Source: ZC4RG20 sp964518995 (GTDB lineage: Bacteria; Pseudomonadota; Gammaproteobacteria; Steroidobacterales; Rariloculaceae). From it: DNA of 5,208 bases. The stretch lies in assembly GCA_964518995.1 (NCBI GenBank), contig CAZFJU010000267.1:1-5208 (forward strand), read 5' to 3'. Shown piece after piece: positions 1 through 5,208 of this stretch. The notes under the pieces were generated by a model, which did no database searches, was not told the origin of the DNA, and saw only the letters and a program-made list of their open reading frames with translations. The translations under genes and the position numbers were made by a program. The stretch's first letter is position 1, and the number at the start of each line of letters is the position of its first letter.

Positions 1-814
1 GCTGCAGGTCGTCGAAGTCGCCGGCCCGGTGCAGCGTGCTGCGGTTGTCCCAGATCACCAGGTCGCCTGCCAGCCACTTGTGGCTGTAGATGTACTTGGG
101 CTGCGTGGCGAACGCATAGAGCTCGTCGAGCAACGCGCGCCCTTCATCTTCCGGCCAGCCGACGATGTGGGATGCATGGGCGCCGATATAGAGCGCCTTG
201 CGCCCATTCTCGGTGGTCCGGACGAGCGGATGCTGCACCGGCGGCATTTTGCGCCGCATGTCGTCCGTGATCTCCTTGAGACCGGCCTTGCCGCGCGAGT
301 ACCACAAGTAGTGCTCGGCCCGCAGCCCTTCGATACGTTGCTTGATCGCGGCGGAGAGGTCGTCGTAGACGACACGCGTATCGATGAACTCGGTCGCCCC
401 GCCCTCGGGCGGCAGCTCGTGTGCGAGCAGCAACGACCATTTGGTCGGCATGTCGTTGAAGGAGCTGTCGGTATGGAAGACGAGGTTCGCCTTGTTGTAC
501 TGCCGGCGCGCCGAATCCTCGGTCAGCAGATTGCCGTCCGCATCGAGATTCGATGCGTCATACAGCTCGCGCCGCAGCCGCCGGCGCTGGCCGCCGACGC
601 CGAGCAGCGGCGGCAGCTCGAGCGGGCCGAACGCGCGGCTGAAACGAATGTGTTGCTCATCGTCGAGCTGCTGGCCGCGAACCGCGAGCACCGCGTGCTC
701 CGCCATTGCCGACTCGAAGAAGGCGCGCAGCTCCGGCGTGATCTCCTGGCGGAGGTCGGCGCCGATCAGCTCGGCGGCAAAGAGAGGGTGTAATGGTTTG
801 ATTTCTATACTCAT
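1..814 (-). CDS. TfdA/TauD-family Fe(II)/2-oxoglutarate-dependent dioxygenase (3' end cut by window)
   Basis: Enzymes of this family couple decarboxylation of 2-oxoglutarate to hydroxylation of a substrate, often an aryloxyalkanoate, sulfonate or other carboxylated compound, in the cytoplasm. I see 271 codons from ATG at 814. The facial-triad motif HTD is at residues 114-116 (H114, D116) and the distal histidine is H262 in WDNRSTLHRA. T141 lies in GGATEF. Spacing and flanking motifs (PLHPLFAAEL near the N-terminus, LRAEHY, YIGAHASHIVG) resemble TfdA, the 2,4-D dioxygenase of about 287 residues, as I remember it (H113, D115, H262), more than TauD. The last 15-20 residues, including the expected 2-oxoglutarate-binding arginine near 273, lie beyond the left edge. 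The start is supported by the family-like N-terminus and a weak GAAGAG two bases upstream. It follows the TonB receptor on the same strand. Family is secure; substrate is unknown and 2,4-D activity should not be assumed. Confidence 0.93.
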   Translation of the reverse strand, partial: MSIEIKPLHPLFAAELIGADLRQEITPELRAFFESAMAEHAVLAVRGQQLDDEQHIRFSRAFGPLELPPLLGVGGQRRRLRRELYDASNLDADGNLLTEDSARRQYNKANLVFHTDSSFNDMPTKWSLLLAHELPPEGGATEFIDTRVVYDDLSAAIKQRIEGLRAEHYLWYSRGKAGLKEITDDMRRKMPPVQHPLVRTTENGRKALYIGAHASHIVGWPEDEGRALLDELYAFATQPKYIYSHKWLAGDLVIWDNRSTLHRAGDFDDLQ

Positions 815-903
815 TACTCTTCACGCATCAAACGGAACCGGACTGCCGCGGGAGCCGCGCCCCAAGGCCCAACAGGCTGCGACACGGTCCGGCGACGCCT
901 TCC

Positions 904-909
904 ATTGTA
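904..909 (-). promoter_or_regulatory. Possible -10 element upstream of the dioxygenase gene
   Basis: On the minus strand the hexamer TACAAT matches the sigma-70 -10 consensus at five of six positions. It would start transcription about 80 bases before the dioxygenase ATG. No convincing -35 hexamer lies 16-18 bases upstream, so this is a weak candidate for independent expression of the dioxygenase. I see no hairpin with a U-tract in the 142-bp gap, so read-through from the receptor gene is equally possible. Confidence 0.2.
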
Positions 910-956
910 CCGTCGGCCTCCGTAAATGCGCGCCGTCGCTCGGATTTCCGAAGCGC

Positions 957-3182
957 TCAGAACTCTTTGGTCAGGTCGATGCCCCAACGGCGCGGCTTCG
1001 CCTTGAAGACGAAGCCGCCCGGCGAGAACTCCGCGTTATAGCGGACATCGTTGAAATTCCGCTGCCACCCCACCAGCGACCACGACTCACCGCGGATTCC
1101 GATTCGCCAGTCGAGCAGGTTGACCGGATCGCGGACGGTCACATTGGCGGGCTCCCAATAGGTGTCGCCGGTGCGCCGATAATCGGCGCGCAGGAACAGG
1201 TCGAGGTTGCTATTGCCCAGCGAGCGCGTGTACTGCATGCCGGCGTTGACGGTATTCCGGCTGACCAGCGGGGCCTGATTGCCAACGTAGCTCGGATCGG
1301 CCGCGGCGCGGATCTCGCTGTCGGTTGCGCCGTAGCCGAGAAACAGCTCGAGGTTGTCACTCACCCGGCCCGTGACGTCGAGCTCGAAACCACGATAGTC
1401 GACCTGCTCGAGGCTGCCGAGATTCTGCGTCGAGCTTTCCGGCAGGAACACGAAGAAGTAGCTGCCTTCGGCGTCGGTATCGAACACGCTGAAGTTGAGG
1501 TTCACGCGGCCGTCCGCGAGCACGCTCTTCAAGCCGATCTCCAGGGTCTCGGCAATTTCCGCATCGAACAGGTCGCCGACGCCCGGCACGCCGGCCGAGC
1601 CGACCCCGGTCTGGTTGAAGCCGCCGCTCCGGAAGCCTTTGCTATACCCGCCGAACAGGGTGAGATTGTCGGCGGGCTGATAGCGTAGCGTGAGCCGCGG
1701 CTGCAGCTCGTCCCAGGTCTCTTTGCGTACGCTTCCGGGCGTGCCGCTGAGCCCGGCGATGTCCATGAACAGCTGCGGCGTCAATGTCGTCTGCTCGCGC
1801 GTGTCCTCGTCATAGCGCAGCGCGACGGAGAGCTCGAGCTGGCCGGAGAGGTCGTAGGAGAGCTCGCCGAACACGGACCATGCAAAGTTGTCTTGCGCGT
1901 CCGCGAGGTAGGTGAGCTGGAAGCTATCCGGGAAGCTCGCCTGATCGAGGTAGCTGCCGCGCGGCGTGCGGTAGACCGGAAACGCGCCGAGGCCGCGGTC
2001 GATGACATTGCCGGTCGAGATGAACCGCTCGGTGCCGATCATGTACGTGCCGGCGATCCAGCGCAGCCGCTGCTCGGCATTCGACGTGAAGCGCACTTCC
2101 TGGCTCCAGGTTTCGACGTCGAGATACTGGCTTTGCGTCATGTCGTCATTGAACGGCGTGCCGGGGATGCCGAACCGAAAAAAGACTGATTCTTCAATCG
2201 GCAAAAAGTCGTATTGATCGCCGGTCAGTATTTCCTCGACGGTGTCGAATGACGTGATCGAGGTTAGCGTGCCGGCGTTCGTGTCATAGTCGAGCCGCAG
2301 CGACAGCTGGCCCAAGTCGCGGTGGTTCATGCCGGGATTGTTCACGCGCACCGGCAGGCTCGTATCGTTCACGTCGAGCGGCACGGCAGACGGCTCGCCG
2401 ACGATGTTGAAGTACAGCGCTTGCGTCTCGAGCTGGGAGTAGTAGAGCCGCGCATCCGCACGCAAGCGGTCTGTCGCGTCCCAGATCAAGCGAAGTCGTG
2501 CCGACTGGTCCTTGAACGGATCCGCTTTCTCGCCGAGGTGGGCGTTCTCGATCCAGCCGTCCGTGTCGTAATGAGATAGCGCGGCGTGGTACTTGAGCCG
2601 GTCCGAGTCGCCGAGCGGTCCGCCGCCCATCACCTGCGCCGCCACGCCGGATCCCGAGTCGTAACCGAGCCGCGCACGGCCCTCGAATTCGTCGCCGGGC
2701 TCGCGCGTCGTGATGACGATCGCGCCGCCGATCGCGTTCCGCCCGTAGACCGCGCCTTGCGCGCCCTTCAGCACTTCGATCTGCTGAACATCGAACAGCT
2801 CCTGCGTGAACTGCGCCGGGTTCGACATCAGCACGCCGTCGACGAGCACCGCGACCGACGGCTCGCTGTTGCGCGCCTGAGAGATGCCGCGGATCGTGAT
2901 GAACGAGGTGCCCTGATTCTGCGTTTCGACCAGGGTCACGTTCGGCGTCAGTGAGATGAAGTCTTGCGCGCGCTGAATGCCGGCCTGCTCGATATCTTGC
3001 TGATCGAAGGCCGTAATCGTGACGGGAACGTCCTGGAAGGATTCGGCCCGCCGGCGCGCGGTGACGACGATTTCCTCGAGGGCGGCGCCCTGTGCGGCGG
3101 CGTCGGCGGCCGGCAGCGCGGCCAGCACCGCGCCCGCGATCAGGCCGTAGCGGCTGAGTCCATGAACTCTGGTCGTGATCAC
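957..3182 (-). CDS. TonB-dependent outer-membrane receptor
   Basis: Imports a bulky or scarce ligand across the outer membrane using energy from TonB-ExbB-ExbD. The 741-residue protein has the usual length and order. A signal peptide spans about residues 1-30, with hydrophobic core GLIAGAVLAALPAA and AxA sites around 26-30. The TonB box EEIVVTA is at 36-42. The plug domain covers about 48-160, with IRGIS (97-101), VDGVL (114-118) and IEVLKGAQGAVYGRNAIGG (135-153). The rest is a 22-strand-type beta-barrel ending in WGIDLTKEF, whose terminal Phe fits the BAM recognition signal. The start is GTG, chosen because AAGGAG lies eight bases upstream and a signal peptide follows directly. The frame is intact. 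The commonly conserved Pro in GPQG is Ala here (residue 141), a minor variation. It is divergent from the XRE regulator and upstream of the dioxygenase on the same strand, suggesting shared control. Nothing identifies the ligand; I see no sign that singles out iron siderophore, B12 or sugar uptake. Confidence 0.96.
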   Translation of the reverse strand: MITTRVHGLSRYGLIAGAVLAALPAADAAAQGAALEEIVVTARRRAESFQDVPVTITAFDQQDIEQAGIQRAQDFISLTPNVTLVETQNQGTSFITIRGISQARNSEPSVAVLVDGVLMSNPAQFTQELFDVQQIEVLKGAQGAVYGRNAIGGAIVITTREPGDEFEGRARLGYDSGSGVAAQVMGGGPLGDSDRLKYHAALSHYDTDGWIENAHLGEKADPFKDQSARLRLIWDATDRLRADARLYYSQLETQALYFNIVGEPSAVPLDVNDTSLPVRVNNPGMNHRDLGQLSLRLDYDTNAGTLTSITSFDTVEEILTGDQYDFLPIEESVFFRFGIPGTPFNDDMTQSQYLDVETWSQEVRFTSNAEQRLRWIAGTYMIGTERFISTGNVIDRGLGAFPVYRTPRGSYLDQASFPDSFQLTYLADAQDNFAWSVFGELSYDLSGQLELSVALRYDEDTREQTTLTPQLFMDIAGLSGTPGSVRKETWDELQPRLTLRYQPADNLTLFGGYSKGFRSGGFNQTGVGSAGVPGVGDLFDAEIAETLEIGLKSVLADGRVNLNFSVFDTDAEGSYFFVFLPESSTQNLGSLEQVDYRGFELDVTGRVSDNLELFLGYGATDSEIRAAADPSYVGNQAPLVSRNTVNAGMQYTRSLGNSNLDLFLRADYRRTGDTYWEPANVTVRDPVNLLDWRIGIRGESWSLVGWQRNFNDVRYNAEFSPGGFVFKAKPRRWGIDLTKEF

Positions 3183-3190
3183 TGGCGTAA

Positions 3191-3196
3191 CTCCTT
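3191..3196 (-). promoter_or_regulatory. Shine-Dalgarno site of the TonB receptor
   Basis: AAGGAG on the minus strand, eight bases before the GTG start, is close to the ideal sequence and spacing. It decides the unusual GTG start, since no in-frame ATG is placed equally well. Confidence 0.8.
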
Positions 3197-3240
3197 GGAC
3201 GATGAATGACGTCGCCGCGGCCCTCGACTACTGTGCGTGT

Positions 3241-3267
3241 CGATCGTTGCATGGAAGCAACTGATCG
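3241..3267. promoter_or_regulatory. Imperfect palindrome in the receptor leader or promoter (candidate operator or hairpin)
   Basis: The left arm CGATCGTTGC and right arm GCAAC-T-GATCG pair over ten bases with one bulged T around a six-base spacer (ATGGAA). The centre lies about 70 bases before the receptor start codon. The core TTGC-N6-GCAA has the size of a dimeric helix-turn-helix operator. If transcribed it would instead form a hairpin in the receptor mRNA leader. The symmetry is seen directly; the function is inferred. Confidence 0.45.
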
Positions 3268-3369
3268 CGTACGAGGATGCGGCCACCAGGGCATGCGCCA
3301 TTCTAACCTGTCGCGGCCGCGCCGCATGGTCTCGTGGGGGCGTCCGAGCGCGCCCAGCGGCTGCTATAT

Positions 3370-3403
3370 CCGGCAATGATGGTAAACTTTCCAACGGTGC
3401 CGG
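3370..3403. promoter_or_regulatory. 34-bp imperfect dyad upstream of the regulator (candidate operator)
   Basis: CCGGCA (3370-3375) and TGCCGG (3398-3403) are exact inverted arms. The inner sequence TGGTAAACTTTCCA (3380-3393) is symmetric about the same centre, between 3386 and 3387. Twelve of the seventeen base pairs across the dyad match, well above the four or so expected by chance. It lies 115-148 bases upstream of the regulator start and overlaps its best -10-like hexamer, a suitable position for autoregulation. The role is inferred. Confidence 0.45.
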
Positions 3404-3508
3404 CCGTGTGCAGTGGTACTGGTTCACCTACATTTCGGCGCTCCAGTTCACGGCTTGCCGCTGCCGCGCCCCGTCCCGTGCACGCCGCGAGGCGTATCGA
3501 TAGCTTGT

Positions 3509-3513
3509 AGAGG
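3509..3513 (+). promoter_or_regulatory. Ribosome binding site of the XRE regulator
   Basis: AGAGG lies four bases before ATG 3518. The spacing is a little short, but it supports this ATG over the in-frame ATG at 3413, which has no comparable site. Confidence 0.5.
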
Positions 3514-3517
3514 TTCG

Positions 3518-4333
3518 ATGGATCCCCGAAAAAGGCAGCTCAGCGAATTCCTGAAGAGTTGCCGGGCGCGCGTCTCGCCCGCCGATGTCGGGCTTCCGGA
3601 GGCTGATCGGCGCCGAACGCCAGGTCTGCGCCGGGAAGATGTCGCGGCGCTCGCCGGCGTCAGCGTCACTTGGTACACCTGGCTCGAGCAAGGCCGCGAC
3701 ATACAGGTTTCGGCCGCCGTGCTGGAGCGCATCTCGGCGACGTTGCAGCTCTCGCAGGACGAGCGGGAGTACCTGTTCGCACTGGTGCAGCATCGCCCGG
3801 CGCCGCCGCTCAACTGGCGCGAAGCCGAGGTGACCCCTGCGCTGCAGCGCACCCTCGACGCGCTTGGCGTGCCGGCGATCGCGATGACCGCCCGCTGGGA
3901 CGTCCTTGCTTGGAACCAGCTCGCGGTCAAGGTCTTTCGCGATTACGGCAAGATACCGGCCGAGCGGCGCAATCTGCTTCGCACACTGCTCGTGGAGGAG
4001 CAGGTGTATCCGAAGGAGCCTGACCTGTTCGACGCGATGGCGCGGCGTGTCATTGCCAAGTTCCGCGTCGACTACAGCCCGTTCACTGGCGATCCGGATT
4101 TCGAGGCGCTCATCGGCGACCTCGAGCGCTCGTCGGAGACGTTCAAGCGGTTGTGGAACAGCTCCGAGGTCGTCGGCCATTCGCATGGGATCGTGCGCCA
4201 TCCGCAACTCGGCGGCGTCACGCTGGAGCACACCTCGTACGTGCCGGAGGGCAGCCCCGGCCTGCGCGTCGTCATCTACTGTCCGTACGACGACGATAGC
4301 CGCAAGAAGATCGACGCGCTGAAGGTGGGCTGA
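3518..4333 (+). CDS. XRE-family transcriptional regulator with MmyB-like ligand-binding domain
   Basis: A cytoplasmic DNA-binding regulator of 271 residues. The N-terminal helix-turn-helix spans about residues 5-80. It includes the family hallmark RRRTPGLRREDVAALAGVS (31-49) and WYTWLEQGRDI (52-62), as in the HTH_31 group. The C-terminal part, about 105-271, matches the MmyB-like ligand-binding domain, with ARWDVLAWNQLA around 125-136 and the closing region from about 225. One structurally studied MmyB-like homologue was reported to hold a fatty-acid-like ligand, so a hydrophobic effector is possible here. I chose ATG 3518 because MDPRKRQLSEFLKSCRAR is the usual start of this family; the 35 upstream residues from ATG 3413 look unrelated. 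It is divergent from the TonB receptor across 335 bases with two dyads, suggesting local control and autoregulation, though no target is proven. It converges with the MetE-like gene. Confidence 0.93.
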   Translation: MDPRKRQLSEFLKSCRARVSPADVGLPEADRRRTPGLRREDVAALAGVSVTWYTWLEQGRDIQVSAAVLERISATLQLSQDEREYLFALVQHRPAPPLNWREAEVTPALQRTLDALGVPAIAMTARWDVLAWNQLAVKVFRDYGKIPAERRNLLRTLLVEEQVYPKEPDLFDAMARRVIAKFRVDYSPFTGDPDFEALIGDLERSSETFKRLWNSSEVVGHSHGIVRHPQLGGVTLEHTSYVPEGSPGLRVVIYCPYDDDSRKKIDALKVG

Positions 4334-4336
4334 CGG

Positions 4337-4397
4337 CCGGCGTGGTCGTCGTCCGCATCCGCCCGGCGTGGTCGTCGTCCGCATCCGCCCGGCGCGG
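4337..4397. repeat. 26-bp tandem repeat, two exact copies plus a partial third
   Basis: The units 4337-4362 and 4363-4388 are identical, each beginning CCGGCGTGG and ending GCATCCGC. A third partial copy starts at 4389 and matches eight of nine bases (T to C at 4395) before diverging. The array begins four bases after the regulator stop codon and fills over half of the gap between two convergent genes. CCGG...CCGG ends and a GGTCGTCGTCC core give each unit some self-complementarity. The period is not a multiple of three and there are no spacers, so it is neither coding nor CRISPR. It may arise from replication slippage or serve in transcription termination. Confidence 0.9.
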
Positions 4398-4409
4398 CCG
4401 CCGTTCGCG

Positions 4410-4431
4410 CCGCCGTGCCGTTCCGCGGCGG
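4410..4431. terminator. Weak GC-only hairpin between convergent genes
   Basis: CCGCCG (4410-4415) and CGGCGG (4426-4431) form a six-pair stem with a ten-base loop, eight bases beyond the stop codon of the MetE-like gene. There is no U-tract on either strand, so intrinsic termination is doubtful. Similar stems arise by chance in DNA this rich in G and C. Confidence 0.2.
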
Positions 4432-4438
4432 GACCCGC

Positions 4439-5208
4439 CTACGCGCGCTCGACCGCCCGACGTTTGCCCCACAGCTCCTCGGTCGCGAGCGCGGCACCGG
4501 CGACGAGCGCCTCGAGCTTCGCCCACATGACCGACGGATGCACCCGCGCTGTCGTGTCGTTCTGCGCAAAGCCGCAGTCGGTGCCGGCGATGACGTTCTC
4601 GCGGCCGACGAGCTTCGCGTAGCGCACGATCCGGTCGGCGACGAGCCGCGGATGCTCCACAGTGGTCGTGTGATGGGTCACGACGCCCGGGATGAGCGTC
4701 TTGCCGTCCGGTAGGCGCCGGTCGCGCCACACCCGCCACTCGTGCTCGTGGCGCGGATTCGCTGCCTCGATCGCGTAGGCGGCGGCCTTGACCTCGAGCA
4801 CGAGGTCGATGATCGCCTCGAGCGGCGCATCGGAGACATGCGGAACGTGCCAGCTGCCGAAGCAGACGTGATAGCGCACGCGCTCCTCGGGAATATCCTG
4901 CAGTGCGTAGTTCAGCGCTTCGATCCGCAGCTGCGCCCACTCTACATACCGGCTCGGCTCGCGGCGGACGAGATCGTCGTACATGTTCGCGAGCAGCGCA
5001 TCGTCGACCTGCAGCACGAAGCCCGCGTTATGAATCGCGCGGTATTCCTCACGCAACGCCCGCGCAATCGCGAACACGAACTCGCGCTCGTTGCCGTAAT
5101 ACTCGTCGACGCTGTTATACGCGGTGCTGGCCGGCGCCACTGCGGTCATGAACGCTTCGCGTGCGCCGCATCGGCTTGCGGCACGCTGCAGATTGTCGAT
5201 GTCTCTGC
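4439..5208 (-). CDS. Cobalamin-independent methionine synthase (MetE C-terminal)-like protein, 5' end cut by window
   Basis: A member of the COG0620 / Meth_synt_2 TIM-barrel family, whose zinc site activates a thiol for methyl or alkyl transfer. Canonical MetE makes methionine from homocysteine and methyl-tetrahydrofolate; short members include epoxyalkane:coenzyme M transferases and many proteins of unknown substrate. The frame is open to the right edge (255 codons seen). Residues before the internal Met at 5149, such as REAF, look family-like and no ribosome site precedes it, so that Met is not the start. Probable zinc ligands, numbered from it, are H94 and C96 (YHVCFG), E128 (EAANPRHEHEW) and C192 (GTDCGF). 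LIPGVV (152-157), VEHP (164-167) and VHPSVMWAKLEAL also fit. The family is about 370 residues, so some 110 N-terminal residues are missing. It appears to be the short single-domain type, not full MetE of about 750, but the left part is unseen. It converges with the regulator. Family is secure; reaction unknown. Confidence 0.9.
   Translation of the reverse strand, partial: RDIDNLQRAASRCGAREAFMTAVAPASTAYNSVDEYYGNEREFVFAIARALREEYRAIHNAGFVLQVDDALLANMYDDLVRREPSRYVEWAQLRIEALNYALQDIPEERVRYHVCFGSWHVPHVSDAPLEAIIDLVLEVKAAAYAIEAANPRHEHEWRVWRDRRLPDGKTLIPGVVTHHTTTVEHPRLVADRIVRYAKLVGRENVIAGTDCGFAQNDTTARVHPSVMWAKLEALVAGAALATEELWGKRRAVERA

Larger units (their letters stand above)
3183..3517. other. Divergent intergenic control region between receptor and regulator
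   Basis: These 335 bases separate two divergent start codons and contain no gene I can support; reading frames crossing it have no recognisable protein features. It should hold promoters for both genes. I found no hexamer pair with good spacing. TAGAAT on the minus strand (about 3300-3305) and TAAACT on the plus strand (3383-3388) are the best -10-like matches, both lacking a convincing -35. It contains two long dyads (3241-3267 and 3370-3403), listed separately, plus short perfect palindromes CGCGGCCGCG (3312-3321) and TATCGATA (3495-3502). The short ones may be chance in GC-rich DNA. Confidence 0.75.

Noticed and set aside
384..1688. 434-codon plus-strand open frame crossing the dioxygenase start and the receptor 3' end
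   Set aside because: It is antisense to two well-recognised genes and the intergenic gap, has no family-like sequence, and long stop-free antisense frames are common in GC-rich DNA.
3312..3321. Perfect 10-bp palindrome CGCGGCCGCG as an operator
   Set aside because: All-GC palindromes of this size are expected by chance in DNA of this composition; kept only as a note in the intergenic entry.
2284..3327. 347-codon minus-strand frame overlapping the receptor in another frame
   Set aside because: Arginine-rich low-complexity translation typical of an off-frame reading of a GC-rich gene; the receptor frame has clear domain evidence.
3413..3517. Upstream in-frame ATG giving the regulator 35 extra residues
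   Set aside because: The extra residues do not resemble the family N-terminus, and ATG 3518 has an AGAGG site and the expected MDPRKRQL start.
3428..4384. 318-codon minus-strand frame opposite the regulator
   Set aside because: Antisense shadow of the regulator with no recognisable motif; the regulator frame carries the helix-turn-helix hallmarks.
4337..4397. CRISPR array
   Set aside because: The repeat units are directly adjacent with no spacers and only 2.3 copies, and no cas gene is present.
4272..4940. 222-codon minus-strand frame through the 26-bp repeat
   Set aside because: Off-frame reading of the MetE-like gene extended by the repeat; composition is dominated by Arg, Ala and Gly and the period of 26 shifts frame each copy.
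5147..5149. ATG as the start of the MetE-like gene
   Set aside because: The frame stays open to the window edge with family-like residues upstream, no ribosome site precedes it, and the protein would lack about a third of the family length.

Overview
This 5.2-kb window looks like chromosomal DNA from a GC-rich Gram-negative bacterium, most likely a proteobacterium. A TonB-dependent outer-membrane receptor with the EEIVVTARRR-type TonB box points to Gammaproteobacteria or sphingomonad-like Alphaproteobacteria. I cannot place it more closely. There are four real protein genes, two of them cut by the window ends. I see no RNA genes, insertion sequences, prophage genes or CRISPR array.

Layout: 1-814 (minus) is a TfdA/TauD-type Fe(II)/2-oxoglutarate dioxygenase lacking only its last few residues. 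After a 142-bp gap, 957-3182 (minus) is an intact TonB-dependent receptor of 741 residues. It starts at GTG behind a strong Shine-Dalgarno sequence. A 335-bp divergent intergenic region (3183-3517) holds two clear dyad symmetries. Next, 3518-4333 (plus) is an XRE-family regulator with a C-terminal MmyB-like ligand-binding domain. A 105-bp convergent gap carries a 26-bp tandem repeat. Finally, 4439 to the right end (minus) is the C-terminal two thirds of a cobalamin-independent methionine synthase-like (COG0620) zinc protein.

How the genes may work together (inference): the receptor and dioxygenase share a strand, and the receptor is divergent from a ligand-sensing regulator. This arrangement suits an inducible module in which the receptor imports an organic compound, the dioxygenase hydroxylates or cleaves it, and the regulator controls the shared promoter region. 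The MetE-like protein may be an accessory methyl- or alkyl-transfer enzyme of the same neighbourhood or an unrelated neighbour. It converges on the regulator, so it belongs to a different transcript. All four families are known. The less ordinary elements are the two candidate operators, the 26-bp repeat and the particular combination of genes.
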